From NCBI RefSeq assembly GCF_003946885.1, contig NZ_RWKQ01000014.1, forward strand, positions 6,463 to 66,659: 60,197 nt of DNA, given 5' to 3'. Origin of the DNA: Specibacter cremeus (GTDB lineage Bacteria; Actinomycetota; Actinomycetes; Actinomycetales; Micrococcaceae). A model generated the notes under the pieces. It worked only from the letters and a program-made list of their open reading frames with translations. It was not told where the DNA came from and did not search any database. The position numbers and the translations under genes are program-made. Of this stretch, positions 35,466 through 45,626 are shown piece after piece; the first letter of the stretch is position 1; each line of letters opens with the position of its first letter.

Positions 35466-36292
35466 GGCCGCGCCCCTTCCGTCTCCGCGCCGCTGGTGTC
35501 CGTCGGCGCCTCCGCCGCCTGGATCAGGCGCAGGAAGGCCAGCTCCAGGTCGTCCGTCCTACCTTGCGAACGCAGCTCGCCCGGCGTCAGCTGCGCCAGC
35601 AAATGGCCGTCACGCAGCAACAACAACGTGTCGCAGTGCGATGCCTCCTCCATGACGTGGCTGGAGATGACCAGTGACGTTCCGGCCGCGGCCATGGTCG
35701 CGAACCGGTGCCACAGGTCGGCCCGCAACACCGGATCCAGGCCCACGGTCGGTTCGTCGAGGACCAGCAGTTGCGGCTTGGACACGAGGGCGCAGGCCAG
35801 TGACACCCGGTTGAACTGCCCGCCGGACAGATCGCCCGCCTTGCGCCGCTCGAACCCGGCCAGGCCGACCGCCTCCAGCGCCGCCGCCGCATCGGATCGG
35901 CCCTTGCCGTGCATGGCGCCGAAGTACCTGACGTTGTCCACGACACTCAGGTCGCGGTAGACGCTGGGCGCCTGGGTGAAGTAGCCGACGTCGTGCCGCA
36001 GCGTTGCGTCGCCGGCCGGCCGTCCCAGCACCCGCACCTGCCCGGCGGTGATGCGCTGCACGCCCACCACGGCCCGGATCAGTGTCGTCTTGCCGCTGCC
36101 CGACGGTCCCAGCAACCCGGTGATGCGGCCGGCCGGGATGCTGCATGACACGTCCTCCAGGACCAGGTTCTTGCCGCGCTTGACGGCAAGGTTCTCGACG
36201 ACGACCGCGGCTTCCTGGACGTCGCCGCCGGGTTGTCGCGCCGGGGTTCCGCCCGCCGGGTTCGTCGGTGGAGGTGCTGCACGGTGGGACAT
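35462..36292 (-). CDS. ABC transporter ATP-binding protein
   Basis: A 276-aa ATPase: Walker A GPSGSGKTT (about residues 55-63), Q-loop in YFTQAPSVY, signature LSGGQFNRVS, Walker B LLVLDEPTVGLDP, and H-loop SSHVMEEASHC. It energises the permease encoded next, probably exporting a drug or lipid. GGAG 5 nt upstream supports the ATG at 36292; an ATG at 36304 is the alternative. The first 35 residues are a Pro/Gly-rich linker. Confidence 0.92.
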   Translation of the reverse strand: MSHRAAPPPTNPAGGTPARQPGGDVQEAAVVVENLAVKRGKNLVLEDVSCSIPAGRITGLLGPSGSGKTTLIRAVVGVQRITAGQVRVLGRPAGDATLRHDVGYFTQAPSVYRDLSVVDNVRYFGAMHGKGRSDAAAALEAVGLAGFERRKAGDLSGGQFNRVSLACALVSKPQLLVLDEPTVGLDPVLRADLWHRFATMAAAGTSLVISSHVMEEASHCDTLLLLRDGHLLAQLTPGELRSQGRTDDLELAFLRLIQAAEAPTDTSGAETEGARP

Positions 36293-36311
36293 GGTGTGCT
36301 CCATATGCCGT

Positions 36312-36331
36312 AATTCATCACTTGATGAATT
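36312..36331. promoter_or_regulatory. TetR operator before ABC exporter operon
   Basis: A perfect 8-bp inverted repeat, AATTCATC and GATGAATT, separated by ACTT, lies 20 bp upstream of the ABC ATPase start. It is markedly AT-rich for this genome and is the natural site for the operon's own TetR protein. Confidence 0.65.
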
Positions 36332-36476
36332 CAAGGTTAGGTCCCGGCCGACACGATGTCCATACGTTGCGTGGACTCTTGAAACAGCCCGGCCGCGCGC
36401 ATAGGTTGAACCGTAGCCGCTACGGCTGGTTGCGGCCTCCACACCGTGGAGCGAAGGTCTATGAAAGGAAAGAAGC

Positions 36477-36701
36477 ATGGCTGTTTCCGTTGATCTGGCA
36501 AAGGCACTCGACAAGGACTTCGAGGACAAGTCGCTGAAGGAAATCCTGGACGCCTCACCCGCCGCGCTGGCCGGCATCACCGATGCGACCGCCGCGGCGC
36601 TGCAGCAAGCCCTCGGCGTCAAGACCATCCGCGAACTGGGCAGCAACAAGTACTTCGCCGTGGCCGGGGTCCTCGTGGCGCTGGAGGGCAAGGCGGGCTA
36701 G
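36477..36701 (+). CDS. Small helix-hairpin-helix-like protein
   Basis: A 74-aa soluble protein: an N-terminal amphipathic helix (SVDLAKALDKDFEDKSLKEIL), then SPAALAGITDATAAALQQALGVKTIRELGSN (split at about residue 43), which has the look of a helix-hairpin-helix domain as in RecA/Rad51 N-terminal regions. Function unknown. GAAAGGAAAG precedes the ATG. Single gene between the divergent ABC exporter and proS. Confidence 0.75.
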   Translation: MAVSVDLAKALDKDFEDKSLKEILDASPAALAGITDATAAALQQALGVKTIRELGSNKYFAVAGVLVALEGKAG

Positions 36702-36872
36702 GGCCGGGTCGCCCGACCAGGCCCGCCGACCGTTTGACACGGCCGGCGGGCACGGTCGTGTCACGGCCGCCGCACGGCCCCGACTGAGCGTCCGCACGAT
36801 CGACCCGGTAGATTGGTAGGTGCCCGTCCACCGGCGATGGGCGTCTCCCTGCTCAAGAAATGGAAAATCCGC

Positions 36873-38666
36873 GTGGCTCTTCGCCTTTCCACCCTGTTCC
36901 TTCGTACCCTGCGTGAGGATCCTGTCGACGCGGAGGTGGACAGCCACAAGCTGCTGCTTCGGGCCGGCTACATCCGCCGCGCCGCCCCGGGCATATACAC
37001 GTGGCTGCCGCTGGGCCTGAAGGTGCTGCGCAAGGTCGAGGCGATCGTGCGCGAGGAGATGGACGCGATCGGCGCCCAGGAGGTCCACTTCCCGGCGCTG
37101 CTGCCCAAGGAACCCTACGAGGCCACGAACCGCTGGACCGAGTACGGCGACGGGATCTTCCGCCTGCAGGACCGCAAGGGCGCCGACTACCTGCTGGCCC
37201 CCACGCACGAGGAGATGTTCACGCTCCTGGTCAAGGACCTGTACTCGTCGTACAAGGACCTTCCGCTGTCCATCTACCAGATCCAGAACAAGTACCGCGA
37301 CGAGGCCCGTCCGCGCGCCGGGCTGCTGCGTGGGCGCGAGTTCATCATGAAGGACTCCTACTCCTTCGACCTCGACGACGCCGGACTCGTCGCCAGCTAC
37401 CAGGCCCACCGCGGCGCTTACCTGCGCATCTTCGAACGCCTCGGCCTGGAGGTCGTCCCCGTCGCCGCCACCTCCGGTGCCATGGGCGGGTCCATGAGTG
37501 AGGAATTCCTGCACCCGACGGCCATCGGCGAGGACACGTTCGTGCGCTCCGCCGGCGGCTACGCGGCCAACGTGGAAGCCGTCACCACCGTGGTGCCCGC
37601 GGACATCGACTACGCGAACGCGCCGGCCGCCGTCGTCCTCGACACGCCCGACACGCCGACCATCGCGACCCTCGTGGACGCCGCCAACCAGCTGGCGCCC
37701 CGGACCGAGGGAGAGTGGACTGCAGCGGACACGCTTAAGAACGTCGTGCTGGCCCTGGACCTGCCCACGGGTGAACGCCAGCTCGTCGCAATCGGCGTCC
37801 CCGGCGATCGGGCCGTGGACCTGAAGCGCATCGAGGCCAACATCGGCGCCCATTTGCCGCACGGCGGCGAGATCGGCGTGGAACCGGCCCATGACGACGA
37901 CCTGAAGAAGCACCCCGGACTCGTCAAGGGCTACATCGGTCCCGGGCTGTCCCTTGACGCGCCCGTCCTCGGTGCCGGGGGCAGCACCAAGGTGCTGTAC
38001 CTGGTGGACCCGCGCATCGTGTCCGGCACCGCATGGATCACCGGCGCGAACGAGGCCGGCAAGCACGTGTTCGGGCTCGTTGCCGGGCGCGACTTCGGCT
38101 GGGACGGCACCATCGAGGCGGTCGAGGTCCGCGCCGGCGACGAAGCCCCGGACGGCTCCGGCCCGCTCGAGGCGGCCCGCGGCATCGAGATGGGCCACAT
38201 CTTCGCCCTGGGCCGCAAGTACGCCGAGGCGCTGGACCTGAAAGTGCTCGACGCGAACGGCAAGCTGACCGTCGTCACCATGGGCTCCTACGGCATCGGC
38301 GTCACGCGTGCCGTGGCCGCCCTGGCCGAGTCCAACCACGACGAGAAGGGCCTGGTCTGGCCGGCCAACGTCGCACCCGCCCACGTGCACGTCGTCGCCG
38401 TCGGCCGCGGCGAGGAAATCTTCGCCGCCGCGGCCAAGCTCACCGACGAACTCGAGGCCGCCGGGCTCGAGGTCATCTACGACGACCGCCCCAAGGTCTC
38501 CCCGGGCGTCAAGTTCGGCGACGCGGAACTGCTCGGCGTGCCGACCATCCTGGCCGTGGGCCGGGGACTGGTCGACGGGCTCGTCGAGATCAAGGACCGC
38601 GCCACCGGCGAGGCCGCCAGCGTGCCGGTCGACGAGGCCGTCCAGTTCATCCTCGACCGCCAATAA
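36873..38666 (+). CDS. proS: Prolyl-tRNA synthetase
   Basis: A 597-aa bacterial-type class II synthetase. Motif 1 is in the N-terminal third ([15 protein letters not shown]), motif 2 reads [16 protein letters not shown], an editing insertion domain (INS) occupies about residues 225-400, motif 3 is [16 protein letters not shown], and the anticodon-binding domain includes [10 protein letters not shown]. The GTG at 36873 ([16 protein letters not shown]) matches the family start; the open frame extends 60 nt upstream without family similarity. TAGATT at 36809-36814 is a likely -10, giving a leader of about 60 nt. Confidence 0.96.
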   Translation: MALRLSTLFLRTLREDPVDAEVDSHKLLLRAGYIRRAAPGIYTWLPLGLKVLRKVEAIVREEMDAIGAQEVHFPALLPKEPYEATNRWTEYGDGIFRLQDRKGADYLLAPTHEEMFTLLVKDLYSSYKDLPLSIYQIQNKYRDEARPRAGLLRGREFIMKDSYSFDLDDAGLVASYQAHRGAYLRIFERLGLEVVPVAATSGAMGGSMSEEFLHPTAIGEDTFVRSAGGYAANVEAVTTVVPADIDYANAPAAVVLDTPDTPTIATLVDAANQLAPRTEGEWTAADTLKNVVLALDLPTGERQLVAIGVPGDRAVDLKRIEANIGAHLPHGGEIGVEPAHDDDLKKHPGLVKGYIGPGLSLDAPVLGAGGSTKVLYLVDPRIVSGTAWITGANEAGKHVFGLVAGRDFGWDGTIEAVEVRAGDEAPDGSGPLEAARGIEMGHIFALGRKYAEALDLKVLDANGKLTVVTMGSYGIGVTRAVAALAESNHDEKGLVWPANVAPAHVHVVAVGRGEEIFAAAAKLTDELEAAGLEVIYDDRPKVSPGVKFGDAELLGVPTILAVGRGLVDGLVEIKDRATGEAASVPVDEAVQFILDRQ

Positions 38667-38674
38667 TTCCCGCC

Positions 38675-38951
38675 CGGTGGTTGAGCCCGCCGAAGCCCCC
38701 GGTGGTTGAGCCTGTCGAAACCTGGATCTCGACAGGCTCGATCACCGAACCGGTGGTTGAGCCCGCCGAAGCCCCCGGTGGTTGAGCCTGCCGAAACCTG
38801 GATCTCGACAGGCTCGATCACCGAACCGGTGGTTGAGCCTGTCGAAACCCCCGCTGGTTGAGCCTGTCGAAACCTGGATCTCGACAGGCTCGATCACCGA
38901 CAGGCTCGACAGGCTCGACCACCGACAGGCTCGGCAGGCTCGACCACCGAA
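38675..38951. repeat. Interspersed repeat cluster F with hairpins
   Basis: A diverged version of the repeat family (GGTTGAGCCTGTCGAAACC forward, ATCTCGACAGGCTCGATCACC reverse) fills the gap between proS and the TauE/SafE gene. Forward and reverse units pair: 38701-38718 with 38729-38746 gives an 18-pair stem (two G-U) around a 10-nt loop, and the same pattern recurs further on. It ends 8 bp before the next start codon. Confidence 0.9.
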
Positions 38952-38958
38952 GGACTGA

Positions 38959-39756
38959 ATGATTTCCGGGTTTGAGGACCTGAGTGCCGCGACGCTCCTG
39001 CTGGTCATCGTGGCCGGATTCGCCGCCGGCTGGATCGACGCGGTCGTGGGCGGCGGCGGGCTGCTGCAGTTGCCGGTCATGCTCATGCTGCCCGGCATCA
39101 CGCCGGTGCAGGCGCTGGCGACGAACAAGATGGGCTCGATCTTCGGCACGGCCACGAGTTCTCTCACGTACTACCGGCGGGTCGGCCCCGACCTGCGCAC
39201 GGCCCTGCCCATGGCCGGGGTCGCCCTCACCGGCAGTGTCGGCGGCGCGGTGCTGGCGGCCAGCCTGCCGGCGTCGGTCTTCAAACCGATCATCGTGGCC
39301 GCCCTCATCGCCGTCGCGCTCTTCACCGCGCTCAAGCCGGCCATCGGCGAGCACACGATGCTGCGCTTTGCCGGGCACCGGCACTATGTGCTGGCATGCC
39401 TCATCGGCGGCGTAATCGGGTTCTACGACGGCCTGATCGGGCCGGGCACCGGTTCGTTCCTTGTCATCGCGCTGGCCGGGCTCATGGGCTACGCGTTCCT
39501 GGAGGCCAGCGCGAAGGCGAAGATCGTCAACCTGGCCACGAACGCCGGGGCGCTCATGTTCTTCCTGCCGCACGGGTCGCTGCTGTGGGGCGTGGGCCTG
39601 GTGCTGGGTGGAGCGAACATGGCCGGCGGCTACCTGGGGGCGCGCACGGCCGTCAAGAAGGGCAACGGGTTCATCCGGATCGTGTTCCTGGTGGTGGTGA
39701 CCGTGCTGATCGTCAAACTCGGGCTGGACGTCTGGCGCGAGAACTTCGGCCGGTAG
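38959..39756 (+). CDS. TauE/SafE family anion exporter
   Basis: A 265-aa TSUP-family membrane protein with about eight helices. The two-fold repeated motif is visible: GWIDAVVGGGGLLQLPVML in the first half and GFYDGLIGPGTGSFLVIAL in the second. Members move sulfite, sulfoacetate or other organic anions; the substrate is not predictable. AAGGA at 38950-38954 precedes the ATG. It is convergent with the kinase gene; the two TAG stops lie within a short hairpin (39753-39783). Confidence 0.9.
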   Translation: MISGFEDLSAATLLLVIVAGFAAGWIDAVVGGGGLLQLPVMLMLPGITPVQALATNKMGSIFGTATSSLTYYRRVGPDLRTALPMAGVALTGSVGGAVLAASLPASVFKPIIVAALIAVALFTALKPAIGEHTMLRFAGHRHYVLACLIGGVIGFYDGLIGPGTGSFLVIALAGLMGYAFLEASAKAKIVNLATNAGALMFFLPHGSLLWGVGLVLGGANMAGGYLGARTAVKKGNGFIRIVFLVVVTVLIVKLGLDVWRENFGR

Positions 39757-39779
39757 CCGCCCATCCACGCGGCGGCGGG

Positions 39780-40769
39780 CTACACGAGGGGCTTGAGCTG
39801 GTGGGCGGCCGGCAGGCCGCGGACGGCCGAACCGGCCATCGTCGCCGCCACCCACAGCGAGCGCTGCGCGTCGGCCTCATGGTCCGGCTTGGCCAGGTAC
39901 CACAGGGCGTTCTCGACCTCCCGCACGATCGCCCATTCGGTGGCGACGCCTGCGTCCAGCCCGGCCGCCGCGCACAAGGCGTCGCAGCGGGCCCGCAGGG
40001 CGGCCTCCGGGTTGTGCCGGGGCAGCTCCAGGATCCGGTTCCACAGGCACGGGGCCACGGCGAACTCCGCCTCCCCGATCGACGCCTGCGGATCGATGGC
40101 CACGTAGCCGGGGGCGTCCAGCCTGCCCAGGATGTTCATGTAGTGCAGGTCCGTGTGGACGAGGACGTCCCGCCCGCTGCGCCGGCCGACGATGCCGCGG
40201 GTCTGGCACACCTCCAGCGCGGCCTCCAACAGCCACCGTTCGAACGGCCTGCCGAGTGTCTCCCATTGCGCGGGCAGGTCGTCCGAGTATTGCTCGGCAA
40301 CGTCGGCAACGTGGGGCAGGGCCGCCCACCCGGGCCGCCCGTCGGGGGTGATGCACAGCGACTTCATGATGGCGCCCCACGTCTCGACCGCCTCGTCCAT
40401 GGCGACGGTTTGCAGCGACCGGCCGGCGTCGAGCCTGGCCAGCAGCAGCGCGCTCGTGTCCCGGTCGTCGGCGACGAGTTCCACGGCGCCGAGGCCTCCC
40501 CACAGGTCAAGGGCGATCGGCTCCAGGGCCGCGTCCTCCAGGGGGTGGCTGATCTTCAGCGCGAGTGCGGTACCGTCGCCGCTGCGGACCGGGACCACGA
40601 TGGCCCAATGCCCGTGCCACGGTGTGGCCCCGGCCGGCAGGTCGACGGAAAGGTTCCACCGCGCCAGCGCCGAAATGATCAGGTCCGGCAAGACAGACAG
40701 CCATTTCCGGCCGGCGGGGGTGCGTTCGTGGCGTTCCCGCAGTTCCGGTGGAATGGGGGTGGTACTCAC
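39780..40769 (-). CDS. Aminoglycoside/hydroxyurea phosphotransferase-like
   Basis: A 329-aa kinase-fold protein of the streptomycin 6-kinase/hydroxyurea resistance family. The N-lobe has the nucleotide-binding LALKISHPLEDAALEP; the catalytic loop is VLVHTDLHYMNIL (Asp and Asn in place), and the metal-binding Asp is in YVAIDPQASIGE. Whether it phosphorylates an antibiotic or a metabolite is unknown. The GTG at 40769 is chosen, as the frame upstream has no family similarity. Confidence 0.85.
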   Translation of the reverse strand: MSTTPIPPELRERHERTPAGRKWLSVLPDLIISALARWNLSVDLPAGATPWHGHWAIVVPVRSGDGTALALKISHPLEDAALEPIALDLWGGLGAVELVADDRDTSALLLARLDAGRSLQTVAMDEAVETWGAIMKSLCITPDGRPGWAALPHVADVAEQYSDDLPAQWETLGRPFERWLLEAALEVCQTRGIVGRRSGRDVLVHTDLHYMNILGRLDAPGYVAIDPQASIGEAEFAVAPCLWNRILELPRHNPEAALRARCDALCAAAGLDAGVATEWAIVREVENALWYLAKPDHEADAQRSLWVAATMAGSAVRGLPAAHQLKPLV

Positions 40770-40827
40770 ACTGTCAAGTCTAGCCCCAGCTCCTCCCCGC
40801 GGAGCCGTGCAACCACCGCCCACGCGG

Positions 40828-41553
40828 CTAGACCACGCCCGCGGCACCCAGCATCGTGCCAATGCTGAAGGTGGCGGCCAGCGCGAGCGCTCCACCGAGG
40901 ACCACGCGCACCGACGCACGCGTCCGGGATCCGCCGCCGATCATGGCGCCGACGGCGCCCGTCGCGGCCAGGGCGACGAGGACGGCGACGAACGTCACCG
41001 GCACGCGCATCCCGGCCGGTGGAAGCAGGATGGCCAGCATGGGCAGCAGGGCACCGAGCAGGAAGGAGACGGCGGAGGCGAGGGCGGCGTGCCACGGGCT
41101 GGCGACCTCATCCTCATCGAGGTTGAGCTGCGCGTCCAGATGGGCCTGCAACTCGTCGTGGTCGCTCAGTTCCCGGGCCACGAGCAACGCGGTCTGCGGC
41201 GACAGCCCCTTCTGCCGGTACGCGGCGGCCAGGCCGGCGACGTGGTCGCCGGCGGACGCCAGGCGGTCGCGCATGCCCGAAATCATGGCGTGCTGGCTGT
41301 CCCGCTGGCTGCTGACGGAGACATATTCGCCCAGCGCCATGGAGATCGCACCACCGACGACGGCGGCCAGGCCGGCGGTCAGGATCGGTCCGGTGCCCGT
41401 GGTCACGCCGGCCACACCGACAACGACGGCGGCGACCGAGACAATGCCGTCGTTGGCGCCCAGCACACCCGCGCGCAGCCAATTCAGACGGGAGGCAATT
41501 TCGGCCGTGCGCGGCAGGTCGTACGTGCGTGAGAGCTGCTCCGTGTTCTTCAT
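40828..41553 (-). CDS. VIT family (iron/manganese transporter)
   Basis: A 241-aa CCC1/VIT1 family protein with five helices: LNWLRAGVLGANDGIVSVAAVVVGV (first helix, split around residues 22-46), then GAISMALGEYVSVSSQRDSQ. A charged metal-binding loop follows (about 85-145), ending in LNLDEDEVASPWHAALASA, and three more helices. Family members export or sequester Fe2+ or Mn2+. The ATG at 41553 is supported by the family N-terminus. It stands alone between the kinase and the DUF4439 gene. Confidence 0.88.
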   Translation of the reverse strand: MKNTEQLSRTYDLPRTAEIASRLNWLRAGVLGANDGIVSVAAVVVGVAGVTTGTGPILTAGLAAVVGGAISMALGEYVSVSSQRDSQHAMISGMRDRLASAGDHVAGLAAAYRQKGLSPQTALLVARELSDHDELQAHLDAQLNLDEDEVASPWHAALASAVSFLLGALLPMLAILLPPAGMRVPVTFVAVLVALAATGAVGAMIGGGSRTRASVRVVLGGALALAATFSIGTMLGAAGVV

Positions 41554-41590
41554 GAACCCAGCAAAACACCCGGGGAAATGGGGCGCCAGC

Positions 41591-41619
41591 AAGGAAAGCA
41601 TGCCCTCAAGAAGGCATGC
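41591..41619 (-). terminator. Terminator after DUF4439 gene
   Basis: On the minus strand, a 7-bp stem (GCATGCC with GGCATGC, 8-nt loop) is followed by TTTCCTT. It lies just after the stop of the DUF4439 gene. Confidence 0.5.
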
Positions 41620-41624
41620 CTTGG

Positions 41625-43529
41625 CTACGGTGCCGCCGTGGCTGGCACCGTGGTCGGCACCGTGGCCGCGGGGATGCCGGGCAGCGCGGAAACCGTCCCG
41701 CCCCACGCGACCTGGTTCAGCGTCGACTGCATCAGGCCCTCGACGGCGACCAGGCGGAGCCCGTCAACAGCGGGAGCCGGCGTGGCCGCTGCCGTCGACC
41801 GGCCGGCCGACGGCGTCGTGGCCGGGGACGGGGACGGAGACGGGCCGCCCGGCAGACTCATGGGGGAGCCGGTTGCCTGGTCGGCCACCGGCGTGGAGAC
41901 TGCGGCGAGGTCGGCGTACACGCCGGCCACCTGTTCCTCGAGCATGGCCAACGCGGACGCGGGATTCTGCGTGAACCCCGGGGCGAGGGCGAATCCGGGC
42001 ACGGTGGCCGGTGCCGGCAGGCAGCGCTGGGCCAGCTGCGTCGCCAGCTCGGCGAGCGACGCCTCGTGGACGGCCAACATGGTCGAGGCCTGGGTGAAGT
42101 TTGGTTCGGCGAATCGGGTCGTGGCGACCTGGTAGGCGTAGACGGCCTTCTGCTCCGCGGCCGCGGCGGCCGCCAACGCGCGGTCCTCGCCCATGCCCGG
42201 TGCCGGTTGGCGGGTGCCCGTGCAGGTGGGGGCGGGGTCAGGGGTCGCGGCCGCCGGCGCCAGGGAGTGCGAGGTCGGTGCCGGCAGCCTGAATGCAGCG
42301 GCCAACGACCGGGCATTGACCACCTGGTTCGTTCCCACCGAGGCGAACAGCCGGCCCATGGCTCCGTCCGCCACCCGTGCGGCGGTCAATGCGGCGGTGC
42401 CGTTCGCGGCGAGCCGGGTGACGAGGGCCTCGGCGGTGGTCGACGGCGCGACAGTCTTTGACGGCGGGGCGGTGTTTGACGGCGGGGCGGTGCCCACCGA
42501 CAGGGCCGTGACCTGGCCGGCCAGATTCGTGATCGTCCCGTTCAGCGGCCCCTGGGCGGCCGCGTCGGCGGTCGCCTGCAGGGCCGTGGCCGAGGCGAGC
42601 AGGCCGGAGGTGGCGGCCAGCATGTGTTGGCGGGCCAGCTCCGTGGCGGACGGGCCGTCCGCGCTTCGATTGTCGGCCACGACGGTGCCCATGACGATCA
42701 CCAACGCGGCGATCACGGCGAACAACGCGGCATTGCGCGCCACCGCCCATGGGCGGCGAGGGACCGGCCGCCCATTTTCATCGGGCAGCGCATCGGACAG
42801 TGCACCGGACACTGCATCGGACGGTGCCGCCGGCCGCGCCCCGGCCCGGCGTGCAGGGTGTGGGGTGTCCGGGGGCCCGGCCGCCACCTCGGTGGCACGA
42901 CGCTCGCGCCGGGTCAGCGGAACGGCGGCGTCGGCAACGGCGGTGTCGGATACGGCGGTGTCATCGGGGACGACGGCGGCGGGTCCGGCGGGTGCCGCGG
43001 GCGCGTCCGGCTCCGGCCCGGATTCGACGGATTCCGGGGTCACGGTGTCGGCTTCCGCGGGCTCGGCGACCGGCTGGGCCGTGTCGTTGGGGGCGGGGTC
43101 GTTGGCGGCGGGGTCGTTGGCGGCGGGCCTGCCAGAGTCGGGCCCGGCCTCCGCCGGCACAACCGATTCCGGCGCAACCGACGCCGGCGCTGGGACGGGA
43201 CCGTCCGCCGTCGTACCGTCAACCGGTTCCGGTGCGTCGTCACCGACCGGCGCAAGCACCGGGGAGCGCCCAGGCGCCGGCGAAACAGGATCCGCACCGG
43301 CCGCGGCATTCCGCGGCGGGCCGGCGGGGGCGCTCACCCGGCGGTGGCCGCGGCGCTTGCGCGGCGGGGTCCCTCCCGCATCCGGGGTCGGGGTTGCGAG
43401 CGGCGAGCCGTGCGCGTCCGGGACAGGGGAAGGAGAATCAGTCACAACAGACGATGATGTCACGGTGTTCGCGGCGAACGCATACCGCGAACCCCCGGTG
43501 CGGCGGGAACGCCGTGCGTTCTTGCTCAC
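41625..43529 (-). CDS. DUF4439-type protein with long disordered N-terminus
   Basis: A protein of up to 634 aa. Residues 1-265 are disordered and rich in Pro, Ala, Asp and Glu, with near-repeats such as AANDPAANDPAPND and DTAVSDTAVADAAV. A single membrane helix (about 268-290, NAALFAVIAALVIVMGTVV) follows. The extracellular part has a ferritin-like DUF4439 domain near 450-545 (AEQKAVYAYQVATTRFAEPN) and a Pro/Ser/Thr linker. Function unknown; genes of this type often lie opposite rimP in Micrococcales. The start is uncertain: GTG at 43529, or GTG at 43445 (MTDSPSPV). Confidence 0.75.
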   Translation of the reverse strand: MSKNARRSRRTGGSRYAFAANTVTSSSVVTDSPSPVPDAHGSPLATPTPDAGGTPPRKRRGHRRVSAPAGPPRNAAAGADPVSPAPGRSPVLAPVGDDAPEPVDGTTADGPVPAPASVAPESVVPAEAGPDSGRPAANDPAANDPAPNDTAQPVAEPAEADTVTPESVESGPEPDAPAAPAGPAAVVPDDTAVSDTAVADAAVPLTRRERRATEVAAGPPDTPHPARRAGARPAAPSDAVSGALSDALPDENGRPVPRRPWAVARNAALFAVIAALVIVMGTVVADNRSADGPSATELARQHMLAATSGLLASATALQATADAAAQGPLNGTITNLAGQVTALSVGTAPPSNTAPPSKTVAPSTTAEALVTRLAANGTAALTAARVADGAMGRLFASVGTNQVVNARSLAAAFRLPAPTSHSLAPAAATPDPAPTCTGTRQPAPGMGEDRALAAAAAAEQKAVYAYQVATTRFAEPNFTQASTMLAVHEASLAELATQLAQRCLPAPATVPGFALAPGFTQNPASALAMLEEQVAGVYADLAAVSTPVADQATGSPMSLPGGPSPSPSPATTPSAGRSTAAATPAPAVDGLRLVAVEGLMQSTLNQVAWGGTVSALPGIPAATVPTTVPATAAP

Positions 43530-43623
43530 AGAGCAGAGCCGGGGCCGAGATTCGTTCCCCGGGCACCGGCGAAACTCGGTACTCTTGGACGTACAACATC
43601 ATCGTCGGGAGGCGGCAGCTCTT

Positions 43624-44256
43624 ATGACCAGGCCGGATCGGTCCCATGCGTCCCACGACAGCAGGCAAGCAGCCGAAATGCACGCGGCAACGCGGGCCGA
43701 GGCGCAACGCCTTTGCGAACTTTTGGCCCCCACGGTGGAGGCTGCCGGGCTGTACCTGGAGGATGTCGTCGTCCATCTGGCCGGCATGCACCGTACGGTC
43801 CACGTCGTCGTGGACCTGCCGGAAAACGAATTGGGTGGCGTGGGCCTGGATGCGATCGCCCAGGTGTCGCACGCACTCTCCGACACCCTCGACGCGGACC
43901 CGCACGACGACGGGCGGCCCTACGACCTTGAGGTGTCCTCTCCCGGGGCCACCCGCCCGCTCACCGAGCCGCGCCACTGGCGTCGCGCCGTGGGGCGCAT
44001 GGTGACCATCAATGTCGTCCAGGGCGAGGGCGTCACGGGCCGCATCCTGCAGGTCGATGACGACGGCGTGCTGCTCCGTCCCGAACTGCCCGTGAAGAAG
44101 GGCATGAAGCCCAAGCAGGGCCCGGACGAAAGGATCTTGTTCGCCGCCATCCGCCGCGGCAAGGTCGAAGTGGAATTCAACCGCCTGGATGAGGCGGAAC
44201 TAAACCTGGAATTTGGCGGTCCCGGCGACGCCGTGGCCGATGGAGAGGAAAGCTGA
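43624..44256 (+). CDS. rimP: Ribosome maturation factor RimP
   Basis: A 210-aa factor needed for 30S subunit assembly. The N-terminal domain has [23 protein letters not shown] and [12 protein letters not shown], the family signature; the C-terminal Sm-like domain follows ([22 protein letters not shown]). The N-terminus has about 20 extra residues and the C-terminus is acidic. GGAGG lies 12 nt upstream of the ATG. First gene of the nusA-infB operon; nusA starts 1 bp after its stop. Confidence 0.93.
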   Translation: MTRPDRSHASHDSRQAAEMHAATRAEAQRLCELLAPTVEAAGLYLEDVVVHLAGMHRTVHVVVDLPENELGGVGLDAIAQVSHALSDTLDADPHDDGRPYDLEVSSPGATRPLTEPRHWRRAVGRMVTINVVQGEGVTGRILQVDDDGVLLRPELPVKKGMKPKQGPDERILFAAIRRGKVEVEFNRLDEAELNLEFGGPGDAVADGEES

Positions 44257-44257
44257 C

Positions 44258-45229
44258 ATGGATATCGATATGAGCGCGCTTCGGCTGCTGGAGCGTGAGC
44301 GTGAGATCCCGCTCGATCTCCTGATCCCGACGATCGAGCAGGCCCTGCTGGTGGCCTACCAGAAATCGCCGGGCGCCATCGACAACGCCCGGGCCGAACT
44401 GGACCGCAAGAGCGGGCACGTCACCATCTGGGCCGTCGAGATCGACGAGGACGGTTCGCCCGTCGGCGAATTCGATGACACGCCGCAGGGTTTCGGCCGG
44501 ATCGCCGCCAGCACGGCCCGCCAGATCATCCTGCAGCGGCTGCGCGATGTCGAGGACGACAACGTGCTCGGCGAATTCCGCGGCAAGGAGGGTGAGCTGG
44601 TCGCCGGCCAGATCCAGCAGGGCACCAACCCGCACATGATCCAGGTCAACCTGGGCTCCGTCGAGGGCGTCCTGCCGCCGACCGAGCAGGTGCCCGGCGA
44701 AAGCTACCGGCACGGGAACCGGCTGCGCGCGTATGTCGTGGACGTGCACCGCGGCCTGAAGGGCCCGTCCATCACGCTGTCCCGGTCCCACCCGGGCCTG
44801 GTGCGCAAGCTGTTCGAGCTGGAGGTCCCGGAGATCGCCGACCAGGCCGTCGAGATCGTGGCGCTGGCGCGTGAGGCCGGCCACCGGACCAAGATCGCCG
44901 TGCGTGCCAACCAGCCCGGCATCAACGCCAAGGGTGCCTGCATCGGCGAAATGGGGTCGCGGGTGCGGGCCGTCATGTCGGAGCTGAACGACGAGAAGAT
45001 CGACATCGTCGACTACAGCGACGACCCGGCGACGTTCATCGCGAACTCCCTGTCGCCGTCGAAGGTCGTCAGGGCGGAGATCACCGACGCCGAAGCCCGC
45101 TCCGCCCGCGTCATCGTCCCCGACTACCAGCTGTCCCTGGCCATCGGCAAGGAAGGGCAGAATGCCCGGCTGGCCGCGAAGCTCACCGGGTGGCGCATCG
45201 ACATCGTCTCCGACGCCTCGGCGGAATAG
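44258..45229 (+). CDS. nusA: Transcription termination/antitermination factor NusA
   Basis: A 323-aa NusA of the short actinobacterial form: an N-terminal RNA-polymerase-binding domain, S1 domain (about 110-180, [20 protein letters not shown]), KH1 ([18 protein letters not shown]) and KH2 ([19 protein letters not shown]), without the C-terminal acidic repeats of enterobacteria. AGAGGAAAG precedes the ATG at 44258; an upstream in-frame ATG at 44213 would overlap rimP. It acts on RNA polymerase at pauses and rRNA operons. Confidence 0.95.
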   Translation: MDIDMSALRLLEREREIPLDLLIPTIEQALLVAYQKSPGAIDNARAELDRKSGHVTIWAVEIDEDGSPVGEFDDTPQGFGRIAASTARQIILQRLRDVEDDNVLGEFRGKEGELVAGQIQQGTNPHMIQVNLGSVEGVLPPTEQVPGESYRHGNRLRAYVVDVHRGLKGPSITLSRSHPGLVRKLFELEVPEIADQAVEIVALAREAGHRTKIAVRANQPGINAKGACIGEMGSRVRAVMSELNDEKIDIVDYSDDPATFIANSLSPSKVVRAEITDAEARSARVIVPDYQLSLAIGKEGQNARLAAKLTGWRIDIVSDASAE

Positions 45230-45299
45230 GTAAGCCGTGCCCCGGCGCGGTAGACTTGCATGGACCGGGCCGTGGAGGCTGTCAACATCTTCATGAGGC

Positions 45300-45626
45300 G
45301 TGCGCGACGTGACTGGAAGCAGCAAGGCAACCGGTGACGTCGCCCTTGCAACTGTGGATGGTCCCGTGCGAACCTGCATAGGATGTCGGAAAACCGACGC
45401 CCAGTCACAGCTGGTGCGACTGGTGCGCAGCACGAATGCGGCGGGGCAACCCGCCGTCGTCGTCGATGAGCGCCGTCGCCTGCCTGGAAGGGGTGCTTGG
45501 CTGCACCCCGCCCCGGCCTGCCTGGCCAACGCCGTGAAACGCAAGGCCATTGGGCGCGCCTTTCCGGGCACCCCCGATGCCGGCGACGTCATGGCCCGCC
45601 TTGGCAGTGCCGGAACCGAACCTTAA
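45300..45626 (+). CDS. ylxR: YlxR family RNA-binding protein
   Basis: A 108-aa (or shorter) protein. The DUF448/YlxR core is RTCIGCRKTDAQSQLVRLV, VVVDERRRLPGRGAWLHP and KRKAIGRAF, with the conserved GRGAW RNA-binding motif. It usually lies between nusA and infB; in some species YlxR affects RNase P or transcription. Start is ambiguous: GTG at 45300 or 45309, or even GTG at 45366 immediately before the domain. TAGACT at 45251-45256 may be an internal promoter -10. Confidence 0.88.
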   Translation: MRDVTGSSKATGDVALATVDGPVRTCIGCRKTDAQSQLVRLVRSTNAAGQPAVVVDERRRLPGRGAWLHPAPACLANAVKRKAIGRAFPGTPDAGDVMARLGSAGTEP

